Source: Fragilariopsis cylindrus CCMP1102
Taxonomy: Eukaryota > Bacillariophyta > Bacillariophyceae > Bacillariales > Bacillariaceae
NCBI GenBank assembly: GCA_900095095.1
Contig: FMBT01000301.1
Location: forward strand, 1 to 64,000
Length of the DNA stretch: 64,000 nt
Direction: 5' to 3'
The notes beneath the pieces are model-generated. The model made no database searches. It saw only the letters and a list, made by a program, of their open reading frames with translations, and had not been told where the DNA came from. Numbering within the stretch: position 1 is the stretch's first letter; the number at the start of each line of letters is the position of its first letter. The position numbers and the translations under genes were made by a program. This document shows, one piece after another, positions 34,020 through 44,854 of the stretch.

Positions 34020-35803
34020 TTTCTAGAGCTACACGTGTCGCTCTTGCAAGATTATGATAGATTATTAGTGTATATTTCGTTATAATTATTCATTTTAGAA
34101 CGTAAGGTCCTTATTATATTCAGACTACGGATTCATAATACGGATTCATAATACGTCAAATTTATATTAGCAGAACTATGTTTGTACCGTAATCATTTTG
34201 ATGCTAAAGTTGTTGTTGATTTATAAGTGAGCATTTCCGCGTGTAGCTTAAAAGTTTAGGAACAGAGAAATAATGGAAAAGAAAAAATACAAGATATCTC
34301 AATGAACGGGTTCTTTCTAGGGAAGAATAGAGAAGGGCTCATCACGATGAAAAACAATCGAAAATGCACTACCATCCACCTCTCTCCTCCTCTGATATTG
34401 CTATATATCATGATCCGCCCCCCTCATCGTATTCAACAGCAGCAGCAGCAGCAACCTAATAATAGCATGTAAACGATAGATAATATTGGTATCTGTAATC
34501 GTCGGCAGTAGAGATGTTTGGGTTGATTTATCAACACATCAACACAACAGAACAAATATGATACCGGTATGTAAATATAATGAAATGCGAAAGATATTCT
34601 TTTTGGGTCACGAGTGCGAGGGAGAAGAGGGAAACAACAATATTTTTAATGTTTTCGACGTTAATTCGAAATCAAAGGACTTCGGTTGAGTCCCATGTAT
34701 TTAAGTCATTAGTCAGTTAGTCAAGTATCAGCCAGCATCGAATGAAGATAATCAGTACAGTACAGCACATAATTGTTCCTTCCTTTTATTATTAATCAGC
34801 ACACTCAAATGAAGAGACGAGAGACCTAATGTACATCGTTGGTTTGATGGAATGAATGGCCGTATCCTTCCTTCCTGGTCTCCCTATTTGTCGTGAACAT
34901 GATTTTGTGTATTTCGAAACATTATAAACAACAATCCGTGGTAACAACCGGCACAAGGCTCCATTTTGTTTCAAGTTTGAAGTAGTAGATGAAGCTGAAG
35001 GGGATTGAAGCTTTCTGGCTTTTTTGAAGAATGGTTCCATTGCATTATTGTGGAAGGAACAAGATGCAAAGAAGAAGAAAGACATAAACAATCCTACCAT
35101 CAACGTTCCACTTAAAGATTCGACAAATACAGAATCAAATCCTGTTCGCGATGCTAAACGAAAAAGCAGATCCAATGATATGGTGGACCATTTTATGCAT
35201 GTGTAGAAAGATTCTTTGAATTTGGTATGCCTCAACGGCGGCATTGATCGCAGCAATAATGATGTTGAAAATCAACCAGCTTTTTGTAACCGGATGATCT
35301 TATTTTGGATCCTCATTCTGTTGGTGCTTTCAAGGCAGTTGGGTTGATGCTCCTAAACCATAATATATATTTTACAAGAGCTGAAATAAAAAAAACAACA
35401 ACGTTACATTGTAATTGTGCTCGCATCGTGAAGCATCCGAATTTCCAATGGACACTGAAATACCACACGAAAAACGATGATCAGCAGATTCTTACGAATG
35501 CATATCATATTCATAGATAAATGTTTTGATGTAAAGAAGTCGTCCTAATTATCATTATCCGACAATAACGACAACGACAATTATAGGAACAGGACAAAAT
35601 CTACAATAACTGAAACTTAATATGTTATTAGGCAATCTTTCTTATATCTTGTTCAATGATGATTTTGACTCGTACACTTAACGTGTAGCTAGGCAAATTG
35701 TCGTGAGTATGCATCTTCAGACACAATCAGGCACTCATACACTAGCCTTCGTCCCAATTTTCATATGGCATTCAACCTATCTGATACTCAAACTATTCGT
35801 AAA
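34020..35803. other. spacer with possible unresolved relic
   Basis: 34199-34222 matches the TIR subterminal motif TTGATGCTAAAGTTGTT. On the reverse strand 34792-35256 is open (154 codons, one hydrophobic segment) and an adjoining frame at about 35165-35285 reads WLIFNIIIAAINAAVEAYQI, suggesting a decayed membrane protein. The frames are not continuous, so no gene is called. Confidence 0.35.
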
Positions 35804-38800
35804 CTACGAAGAAGCAGAATCTTGACCTATGACAACCACCTTCTCCGAAGGTTTCCCTGGAGGTTGGACTGTATACGTTCCACCAACTGGAGGATAAAAG
35901 GTATCGTTGAACACTTCCGTCCAGTTCTGTGTAGCGACTTTACATTCTGTTTTTTAAGATATGAAAACAGCAAATGTAAACAGCGATTTTTGTTTTGAGT
36001 GTTTTCAATGCTAATGTATACAAAATCTTATATATGGGTTCATATATGATGGAAGGTGTGGGGGTGTAAAAGTGTACTACTGTACTGTACTTACGTTGGT
36101 TTTCAGGACGCTTGATATCACTTATGATATTCATACGACGACGAGTTGCACCGACTTCAGGGACAAATGTAGGTCCAGTTAAAGCTTCGTCGATAGTTGC
36201 CATTGTAATGTCTTGAATTGAAACCTTCATATCGGTAAATGCATTTGACAATCGCGCTTGCAGGAATGTAAATATAGCCTGCATACATGCATATACAGAA
36301 GAAGGAGGCGAAGGACAAGAGAGAAACACAGAGATAAGAAAGAGGGAAACAAATTAAAACAGCAGAGTTTGTAATAGAGTGTTACTGCAAAAGATGTTAC
36401 CCTGTGCTCACAGCGTTTTTAGTGTGGTGTGTGTCCCATGCCCATGCTTTTGCACAAGGCATCGTAAATCCAAGCTTCAAATGAAGGCATTGGACTACAG
36501 AATCATTGTCGTCGCTACTATTAAATCTTTTACCGATAGACTGTTTGGTACTGAAAACAAAAACAAAAGCCACAGCAACAGCAACAACATAGTAGTAGAA
36601 TAATTGCATGCACGGGCATATAAGAATGAGATAGGTGTAGAAAGAAAAGAAAAAAATAGACCTCAAAAAAGTATAGAATCAATTACGTCGTAATAGTCGT
36701 ACCATACTGTTGAAATACCGGCTAAAACCTTTCTTGTTGTGTACTGTAATTGGATATCATTCCAATTGGAACATACTCCACACGCTCCACAGCTTTTATT
36801 AGGTAGATATGAATGAGAAAGAAACAAAAAATATGGGTCATTAATTAATTGAAAAAACTGAAAGAAAACAATTGCATGCGTTCCTTGTCTACAGTATAGT
36901 ATAGTATAGTATAGTACTTACTGAATAATCTCATAATTTGCATCATATACAGCCTGAGCTGTATCAAATTGTTTAATTGTAGAATTTGGACCAGGTTTAC
37001 TACTACTATCCCAGGCACACATCGTTCCTGTATTATAATCCGCAGGATATAATAATTCAAATGTCGACGGTAATGCATTCTTTGCGGCACATTGTTCATA
37101 GGAAGCATTAATATTAATTACTGTTAGAAAGAAAAAAACGAATGATAAAAAATACCATGTAAAACGTTTGATACCCAGTGTTACTTTTTCCAGTGTATTG
37201 CTTTCATGTCCATCTATCACATAATCCAGTCGACGACGTGAGATATTATTGATATGATATCTATCATTCCGACCACAACAGAAACAACAACTGCCACAAA
37301 TGAATGGAAATGTATCCACAAGTTTTGTCATGATTAATTTAAAATAGGATGGTGCATATTTTGGTTCCACATACATTGAGGATTCTACGTCTTGATCTTG
37401 ATCTTGAACGTCGAATCCAACAACAGTTGTTCTACTAGTACGACGCGGCTTTTCGTCATCTTCTTGTCCTTCCTTATCTGGAGGAGATGGAGATGGAGGT
37501 GAATCTATGTCATCATCATCATCATCATCATCACCATCATCGGCAGTAGTAGTATTCTTATTATTATTGTTATCAATACCCTCCTTGAATGTTTCTGGCT
37601 TATCTTTCACATCCGCATCCGCATCCGCATCAGTGCCATTACCAGTACCCGTGCCAGTAACAGTATCAATTTTAGTACCAGCGTAATTATTACAACCTTC
37701 CTCTTCGTCATTCTCATTATCATTACCCTTATCTTCTCCAGGTTCTTCTTTCTCATTCGTTTCAATAATACTTTTAGTTTTGAAATGTTGCAGTGGTTTG
37801 GAATTAAATAATTGGGATGTGAATCTTGTCGTGATTCTTCTAACACCAATTCCACTTCCACTTCCACGTCCATCACCACCTTGTCCATCATTGCCATTGC
37901 CTTTCAATTGTTTATCTTGTGTCCAAAAATATAGTATTAAATGACTAGCTATCAACACAACGATCCAGATAATGGAATAACCAAATGATATCAGTGCTCT
38001 TATGACGTTGTCATCTGTGTCTGGTAACCATACCTCATTAATAAAGTGTATACCACTATAAACTGTATACCAACTTGCGACACCAAAAATAAGTACCATT
38101 ACCAATGCAAGTTTTCTTTTATATATTTTATATTTTTTAGATCTGGCTAGAATTGTGATATAGATACATAAAAATGCACATGGGACACCAACTTACACAA
38201 CAGTTACGTAACGTTATGATTATATGGAAAGAAGGGGAAAAAAAAGGAAAACAATAATCGTAAGAAGACCAGAAGATAAAAATAAGTTATCGACACACAG
38301 GAGTACATACATGTACCGACAAACGCAAACAACAGTACCATACTTACTGATTGCACCATATAACACAGATAGGTCTCGTCCAGTCGAGGCATTTGCAGAA
38401 CTAAAATATAAATTAAAAAAAAACATTGATAGTAATTGTTTCCAGAGATTCCATGATAAATCAAATGCAATTTCTTTACTGGATGTAAAGGAGATTTTTG
38501 TAATTTTAGAAGAATGATAGATACCAAACCATTGGGGGATACAAATCGATGTAATACAAAATATCACACCACTAAATAATTGTGACAATCCTACCACAAT
38601 ATTATTAGCACGATCATCTAATGGATTACTTAAGATATTGATTCCGATTGTGGTACTAACATATAACAGTAATCCAATCAGACAATTAATAACCGATGAA
38701 TAAAATATAGCTTGTTTCCCTTCTTCGTAATGATTATTACTGTCACCTTCTTCATTAACGTTACTACCACGACGACGACGACCCCAAATTTGACTATTTT

Positions 38801-39251
38801 TTAATACTAATAAACATTCGACAATTTGAATATATAAATTGGCTACAGTGATAATAACGTTAGTTCGTTATAAGAGTATACCGTTAATGAAATTTACCGT
38901 CCATCGCATCATTGTACATAAAAAAGGAAAGAAAAGGAAACAAAACATAAGAAGAAGCAAACAAGCAAACAAGCAATTAGGACGATCGATCGGCATGGGT
39001 TGCGACTGCGTCTGCATGGCGCTACCGGTATCACTGTACGAAAGGAAACAAACAAATAACCTTTCAATTCAACAAAAATACAAAAAAGACTTACTAAATA
39101 AATAAATGATAATAGCAATAGTGGCTGCGGATACATGTTCTACAAAGAAATCTTTTTCGGTACATAATAAAACAGCATCCGAAGAAGTGGGATCGGTGAT
39201 ACCCAGTCGATTTAAACATTCTTCGAATGTATAATGATTACAAGGTGCCAT
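35804..39251 (-). CDS. multi-pass membrane protein with CGACGxCS luminal domain (diatom family)
   Basis: Seven exons join in phase: 39251-39095, 38842-38348, 38146-36922, 36792-36703, 36550-36412, 36278-36095 and 35946-35804, giving 810 residues. About seven membrane segments are visible: ATIAIIIYL, INCLIGLLLYVSTTIGINIL, GLSQLFSGVIFCITSICIP, MFFFNLYF, LALVMVLIFGVASWYTVYSG, IIWIVVLIASHLILYFW and YFLSFVFFFLTVI. A long acidic and charged loop (residues about 330-480) interrupts them. The C-terminal part is probably extracytoplasmic: HCGACGVCSNWNDIQLQYTT, LKLGFTMPCAKAWAW, GATRRRMNIISDIKRP, then QNWTEVFNDTFYPPVGGTYT. I recognise this C-terminal pattern from uncharacterised diatom proteins; the function is unknown. 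The start could also be ATG 39281. Confidence 0.75.
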
Positions 39252-39882
39252 ACTTCTGTAGTACGGTAATGATGTAATCAATCAATGATGCAATGACTGA
39301 TGATGATGTAACTAATGCAATCCTACAATGATCGACTAATGATTTGCTTTTGTTTTTGTTTTTGTTTTGCTTGTAGTGTATTTACGATCGAAAGAATTAT
39401 GGAGTAGTTGTACAGTAGTTCTTGTGTTTGCTTGGTCCTATTTATTGTTACTCCGTTAGTACAGTAGCGGTATTCACGAACAAAAAAGATCGCCTTCCGC
39501 GAAGAAGAATTTAAAATGGAAGGATAAACTACTGTATCTACAGGTAGTCTGTACTTACTTGCAGCTCGCAATTCATATTCTAGTACAGTAATTAGTCAGC
39601 AGGTACTGTACACCTGAAAAGATCTATTTCCGGGTTACTAATAGATTGAAACTCAATGCTTTCAGCTTATTCGACTAGCTCGATTAGATCACTCATTCGA
39701 CTACTAGCTCGATTAGTACAGTACAATTGTACTCCAGTAACTTACTGTATGTGAAAATACGATATTACGAATGGTGGTGGTGGTGGTGGTGGTGGTAGGG
39801 GGGGGGGGGGGGGGGGTCAACAAATTCACTAATATTTTAATAGTATATAATTTGAAAGGGAATCCTCTTTGTCTTGTAACAG
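39252..39882. other. spacer with G19 tract; holds the unresolved 5' end of the next gene
   Basis: Contains a GGT repeat leading into a run of 19 G (39798-39816) followed by TCAA, and a TTTTG-type repeat at 39350-39370. A splice acceptor (CTTGTAACAG) ends at 39882, so a 5' exon of the nuclease-GNAT gene is expected here or further left, but I could not identify it. Confidence 0.5.
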
Positions 39883-41580
39883 GTGATCGACGCACAGATT
39901 CACTTACGCAAATATCAAAACCTCATAACATGGACAAGAAATGTCTTTACGAAAATTGGACCTTATGAAAAGGAAATAGTATATCATAAGGAATTGGAAC
40001 GGTTGCTTTTATCGAAGGGCTTTAAAGTTGCATATGAGGTTCGCCTAAGATATAAACAACAAGGAAAACCGGATATTATTAGAAGAGCTGATTTGATTAT
40101 TTCGCGACCTGGTAAATTAGGACAAACATTAATTGAATGTAAGGCAAAAAGGAAATTTCTAAAGGAAGATTATGAACAAGTTATTTTTTATCGCCAACAT
40201 TATGGTATATCAGATTGTTACCTTATTAATTTTTTTCAGAACCCCAAGGTACTCCGACTGAGGGATGATGTTTTCCATGATATGCCTACAAGTATCAGTT
40301 CTCTCCAACGACAAAAAGTAAAACGTCGCCGAACAAAAGCAGAAAGAAAAGCACAGGAAGAAGCACTGCTTGAAGCAAGGGGTAGAGCATCAACACAAAA
40401 GATGAATGCATATACTGTCCCGTCGACGATCAATGAATACCTAAAGACCGAATTGGAGTTAGTGTTGAAAATGGATTATTATGGAGATGAACGAAATGGT
40501 ATTATCGATTTGATTATAAATGAGGCAGATAAACATCGCACTCGTGAGTTCGTTGCTTCAGTAACTGATACAATTATATATGTCGCTCGTGCACTGCTGG
40601 TGGAAGTGCGATTGTTAAATGGAACAAAACGTAACGACTCCTCTCCTCTTCATCCGCCATTCCATCCCATCCCAACCTACCAAAAAAAATTTCGCGAAGA
40701 GGGTAGAGCTGGTCCAAAACCATCCGCATTGTATCATAGGGAGGCGTACGACAACCGAATTAAAAGTGGTAAAATACCTACTATCCCAGGCTCGGACAAC
40801 CACTTCACACAAAATAGAAAATTGTACATGGAGATGAACCACGAACCTACGGTTCAGAATAAGCGGATATTTTCTCATTATCCACAACCCGTGAAGGATG
40901 TTAAAGATGGTAAATTGGAGATCCAACTATATCACAATAACGAGTATGAACTTAAAGACAGCGACAAGAATAAAATCATTTCTGTTGTCGGTAAGGGGTT
41001 TGCTAAAAATGGCGATGATGGTAGTTTTTCCGATACGGATGCCAAAGTAGCTTACAAATTACTTTACCCCAAGGGGAAAAAAAAAGGAGAAAAAGAAAAA
41101 AAGGAAACAAAAGTTGCAAAGATTATATATAAGTGCATGGATCCTTCAACGAAGAATGAGATGGAGGTACTTGTCGGAGTAATGATACTGAACTCATCAA
41201 CTTGTCTTAAGATTCACAACGGATGTGTAATACCCATAACGAAACAATCTAGAGTCTGCAGTGTGTACAATTTGGTGCAATACTGCATTTTACCGAAATA
41301 TAGAATGCGTGGAAGGGGGAAAATCGTGATGGCAGAACTTGGAGAAACAATGATATCTTTAAAAGCGGACCTAATTTGGTGGGTTGGAGTCAATTCTAAG
41401 ATGATAAATTTACCCTCCAATCATATCAAATGTTTCAATCGTAGCATGTTTGACTACAGGGAGGTTGAAAATGGCACTACGAATAAGTTCAGAAAACTTG
41501 TGGATAAACGATATTTTTCCATCCAAGTTAAAGAAAAATCAGTATTAGAAGGATATTACAAGGATATTATGAAACATTAG
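39883..41580 (+). CDS. PD-(D/E)XK nuclease (GxxExxY family) fused to a GNAT acetyltransferase-like domain
   Basis: 565 codons are open after an apparent acceptor. The frame starts with GTG and has no ATG before residue 134, so a 5' exon is missing. Residues about 25-125 match the GxxExxY family: IGPYEKEIVYHKELERLLLS, RADLIISR (motif II Asp), TLIECKAK (motif III E-x-K) and EDYEQVIFYRQHYGI (Gln). A basic linker (KVKRRRTKAERKAQ) and about 150 unclassified residues follow. Residues about 345-500 look like a GNAT fold: YCILPKYRMRGRGKIVMAEL fits the acetyl-CoA pyrophosphate loop, preceded by a LVGVMILNSS beta strand. GxxExxY proteins are mostly bacterial, so transfer followed by fusion is possible. 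Substrates are unknown. A GNAT paralog lies at 45703-47329. Confidence 0.7.
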   Translation: MIDAQIHLRKYQNLITWTRNVFTKIGPYEKEIVYHKELERLLLSKGFKVAYEVRLRYKQQGKPDIIRRADLIISRPGKLGQTLIECKAKRKFLKEDYEQVIFYRQHYGISDCYLINFFQNPKVLRLRDDVFHDMPTSISSLQRQKVKRRRTKAERKAQEEALLEARGRASTQKMNAYTVPSTINEYLKTELELVLKMDYYGDERNGIIDLIINEADKHRTREFVASVTDTIIYVARALLVEVRLLNGTKRNDSSPLHPPFHPIPTYQKKFREEGRAGPKPSALYHREAYDNRIKSGKIPTIPGSDNHFTQNRKLYMEMNHEPTVQNKRIFSHYPQPVKDVKDGKLEIQLYHNNEYELKDSDKNKIISVVGKGFAKNGDDGSFSDTDAKVAYKLLYPKGKKKGEKEKKETKVAKIIYKCMDPSTKNEMEVLVGVMILNSSTCLKIHNGCVIPITKQSRVCSVYNLVQYCILPKYRMRGRGKIVMAELGETMISLKADLIWWVGVNSKMINLPSNHIKCFNRSMFDYREVENGTTNKFRKLVDKRYFSIQVKEKSVLEGYYKDIMKH

Positions 41581-41735
41581 CGGAGTACTTTATATAAAAC
41601 TAACTTAATCATGTGGCCATAGCTGTCCATGATACCGGGAGGATTATAACTAATACTTTTGCAATATCATTATCCTTTTTACCATCATTCTCGTCAGTGT
41701 TTGCTGACTCTTTTCGTGTTCTTGTTTCGTTGCTG

Positions 41736-41939
41736 TTATGCAACTAATGCGTTAGGGTATTTCGCACGAGCATCTTTGATGAAAGACAAGTACCCTTCTC
41801 GGATTCGCTTCTGTGTCGGATTCCCAAATGCAAAATCATTGGTACCTAGGTTGATTGTGACAACATCGGTTTGCCAATTTTGAAAAGTCCCATAGTGAAG
41901 GACATGAATCTTGCCATGAATCCCAAAACTGCCGATCTG
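41736..41939 (-). pseudogene. SGNH/GDSL hydrolase fragment
   Basis: An open stretch of 68 codons without ATG-defined start reads WQTDVVTINLGTNDFAFG, then REGYLSFIKDARAKYPNA. The hydrophobic strand followed by Gly-Thr-Asn-Asp is block III of SGNH hydrolases (carbohydrate-esterase or lipase type), where Asn forms part of the oxyanion hole. The nucleophile block (GDS) and the catalytic Asp-His block are absent: stops close the frame on both sides. I read this as a relic lacking both ends. Confidence 0.55.
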
Positions 41940-42172
41940 CTATTGATCGTAGAACTTTACGTAGTCGATTTAAAAAGGAACATTATAATAATAGTAGTAA
42001 AAATAAAAGAAGAAGAAGACTGCAACGAATACAATTATACTAATACCATATATAACTTGTTACTTAAAAGCTGCCGCGTCGCTCCTCACTGCCTTAGAAA
42101 GACTAGATCCGCCTATTACTAGTACCAGTACCAGTACTACTAATACAAATAAAATAACAAAATATAATATAA
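41940..42172. other. short spacer
   Basis: AT-rich, with short AGTACC repeats. Nothing recognised. Confidence 0.4.
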
Positions 42173-42592
42173 TACGAAAGCAATAACAAAAAGAATCATT
42201 ATCTGCGTATTGCTGCTGATGCTCGTGAAAAAGCAGCAGCTCTTCGCTTAACAACAGCAGATGATGACGACGAGTTCTCGAATCATTATCTGCGTATTGC
42301 TGCTGCTGCTCATGAAAAAGCAGCAGCTATTGTCCTTTTGAAAAAGCAGAAGGAATGGCGTAAAAACAATTCTGGGTGTATGCCAGGATTCCCCCATCGA
42401 GCTATTCCTAACCCAGAATGGGAAGCGAGACTAGATAAAAATGGAAAGGAAGCTGCTAGAAGACGACATGCACAAGAAGATGCACAAGATGATGCTGTCG
42501 TACTTAAAGATATAGTTCCTCCAACAATAAATAATGCATTTGAGAACATCTTCAGAGACAGCGACAGCGACAGCGTACAACTTCTACTTTAG
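42173..42592 (+). CDS. unrecognised frame with an internal 29-residue duplication
   Basis: 140 codons are open without an ATG before 42338. A segment HYLRIAADAREKAAA recurs 29 codons (87 bp) later as HYLRIAAAAHEKAAA. The remainder, EWRKNNSGCMPGFPHRAIPN and NGKEAARRRHAQEDAQDDAV, is charged and helical. A different frame opens at 42534 (RSNRNRNDPNRRRIEANIRA), so this may be two exons or a frameshifted relic. No family is recognised. Confidence 0.3.
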   Translation, partial: YESNNKKNHYLRIAADAREKAAALRLTTADDDDEFSNHYLRIAAAAHEKAAAIVLLKKQKEWRKNNSGCMPGFPHRAIPNPEWEARLDKNGKEAARRRHAQEDAQDDAVVLKDIVPPTINNAFENIFRDSDSDSVQLLL

Positions 42593-42849
42593 ATCTAATA
42601 GAAATAGGAATGATCCAAATCGACGACGAATTGAAGCTAATATTAGGGCGGCATGGAAGATGGTACAGCAACAGCAACAAAACAACACTGCTACTAGTAC
42701 TTCCTCACGACGATCCTCCTCCTCAAGTGATGAAGTGCTCGTGATAAGAAATAATATATTTGAAAATCGATAGTACAGAGGAAGAGATCAACAACAAAGA
42801 AAACGAACAACAAGAAGAAGAAAGAGAAGAAGAAAGTGAAATAGTCTTA

Positions 42850-43100
42850 TTGTCTTCGTGACAAAATTTGGGGTTGCGAATCGAAACACGTTCGAGAGCT
42901 TTGCAACAATAATGGAACATATACCTCTGGTTGATCGATCAAAACTTCAATTGCATTCCAATACAACCCACATTCGAATCTAGAACTGTCCAGGTAAATT
43001 TCTTTCAGACTATTGGAATGACGCATATCACTTCCATCCAACATGATTGCTGGGAAACCATTATTCATATTATTCGATGTAACTTCTTCCGAAATATCAT
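42850..43100 (-). pseudogene. decayed copy of the F-box/LRR gene 3' part
   Basis: In one frame it reads EEVTSNNMNNGF and SNSLKEIYLDSSRFECGLYW. In a second frame it reads MFHYCCKALERVSIRNPKF. These match, in order, ERVTSNNKWND, SKNLKEININNSRFSVYG and MFHRCCKALERVSIRNMHF of the intact gene at 43241-44626. The frame change near 42925-42935 and the missing remainder make it a pseudogene, probably from a tandem duplication. Confidence 0.65.
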
Positions 43101-43240
43101 CTCGTTAATAATGATGTATCATTATAATAAGTACGGGTGTTTACTTTTTATTGTAGGGACTTCGCTATTGTAGCGAGGAGTGAACTCAAACGGAATCGAA
43201 TCGAACATTATTATTTCTTGTTTCTTCAATTCAATTCAAT

Positions 43241-44626
43241 TCAATTCAATAATTCAATTCCAGGTCGTTCCATTCGTAGCATTGTCATATTATCTGGAGT
43301 TAAATCACTTCGAAACCAATGTAAGGATGGAGGGGCATTTCGAACAAATTTGATTAATAAATTTTGTTTGAAATCCTTATAGCGGTAGTCGTTGAAGTGC
43401 ATGTTCCGAATCGAAACACGTTCAAGAGCCTTGCAACAACGATGGAACATAAAGATTTCGTGGTGGTTGTTTAAATCCGTTATCTCACGACCATATACAG
43501 AGAACCTTGAATTATTTATATTGATTTCCTTTAGATTTTTGGAAGCTCGAAAATCAAAACCACTTCCGCTGTAGTCATTCCATTTATTATTTGAAGTTAC
43601 TCTTTCCAAAAGAGGACATTTAAATGAGAATTCCTCAAGGATTGATGGACCAAAAGCAGCATTTGAAAAATCGACTTTAAGCAATTTTGGTAAAATATTC
43701 GGGAGGGTATATAGTAAGGAGTTTTGATTCTTATTTTTGAATATAGACGAAGAAAGATATAACGATGTAATTCCATTCATTTGAATATCTTCCGCCGCTA
43801 TCTCTAGTAATCGACCCGAAACACATGTTGGTTTTTTCCCCCATTGGATATTTCTCACCATCCTGCGTAATTTGGAATCGGATTGTTGGTCACCCTTAAA
43901 CTTGCTTATATCCTTGAACCTCATAATCTGGTAATGTTGTAACTTGTTCTTTGTCTCTTTGTTCAAACATTGGTGCTGTAAGTTTTGATAGAATTTTAGT
44001 GCCGAACTTCCACTAACTTCAAAAACAGGAATTATTTTATTTTCATTACCAGGTTCAATAGTAATAATATCATGTAATTGTTTTGACACGAAACTCAAAT
44101 TCATTAAACTTTCTTGGTCTAAATTACTAATAATTTCAATAGAAATCGGTACAGTATCCCATACTGCTGCCATTGCCATTGCCTGTCGCTGGGCGGATTG
44201 GCACTGTATTGAGTGACAGGTCACGACGTGCTGCACAAGAGTCAGATGTAACTGTATACTTCGTTGGTGTTCCGATGCGATGATGGTCGCCCTTTTTTGT
44301 GGACTGGTTCTACCCGCAATAGCATCATCATCACTAGGAGGAGGAGGAGGACCGCAGTTACGAATGGTATTGTTTTTATTGCTATCCGCTCGTGCATTAT
44401 TATTATCGTTCTCGTTACTATTGCTTGCTTGAGCAGCATTAGTCGCAGAAACTTTCGTATGCTTCTTACTATCATTCTTCTTTGCGGCCAGAATACAGGC
44501 AGTCTGCATCATTGATGTTGCAGCATCCATCATCGTGGACGCAGATGATATCGTTACCGTTGCTTTGGCAGTAGCGAGGCACAGCTTCTTCGCCACATCA
44601 ATTTCATGGTGTCCCCCCTCGGACAT
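43241..44626 (-). CDS. F-box/leucine-rich-repeat protein (diatom family)
   Basis: 461 residues from the preferred ATG (MSEGGHHEIDVAKKL). The frame is open further upstream to 44854 without a better start, giving a His/Arg-rich low-complexity leader. Residues about 165-200 look like an F-box: DTVPISIEIISNLDQESLMN, LSFVSKQLHDII. Downstream are LRR-like strands: ITSLYLSSSIF, LPKLLKVDFSNAAFG, CPLLERVTSNN, KNLKEININNSRF, CKALERVSIRNMHF. The end, SLHWFRSDLTPDNMTMLRME, is a signature I associate with a large diatom F-box/LRR family. Such proteins typically select targets for SCF ubiquitin ligases; the target is unknown. Confidence 0.75.
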   Translation of the reverse strand: MSEGGHHEIDVAKKLCLATAKATVTISSASTMMDAATSMMQTACILAAKKNDSKKHTKVSATNAAQASNSNENDNNNARADSNKNNTIRNCGPPPPPSDDDAIAGRTSPQKRATIIASEHQRSIQLHLTLVQHVVTCHSIQCQSAQRQAMAMAAVWDTVPISIEIISNLDQESLMNLSFVSKQLHDIITIEPGNENKIIPVFEVSGSSALKFYQNLQHQCLNKETKNKLQHYQIMRFKDISKFKGDQQSDSKLRRMVRNIQWGKKPTCVSGRLLEIAAEDIQMNGITSLYLSSSIFKNKNQNSLLYTLPNILPKLLKVDFSNAAFGPSILEEFSFKCPLLERVTSNNKWNDYSGSGFDFRASKNLKEININNSRFSVYGREITDLNNHHEIFMFHRCCKALERVSIRNMHFNDYRYKDFKQNLLIKFVRNAPPSLHWFRSDLTPDNMTMLRMERPGIELLN

Positions 44627-44854
44627 GATGTTCCTATTTTTTGTTTTGTTTTTTTGTGGCTGTTTCGGCTGTGATAATCGACGACGACGATGGGTGGCGA
44701 TGACGAGACGATGACGATGACGATGATGATAACGAGATTTGTAATGATGATGACGATGGCGAAAATTGCTTTGGTGGTGTTGGTATATATCAAAGCCAAG
44801 AAAGGAGTGTGAGTAGATCAAGCAAGGTCGTAGAATAAGAAATAAGTAAAGCAA

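Noticed and set aside
35165-35285. Hydrophobic reverse frame WLIFNIIIAAINAAVEAYQI, suggestive of a channel helix
   Set aside because: It is short, closed by stops on both sides and not joined to the neighbouring frame; could be chance.
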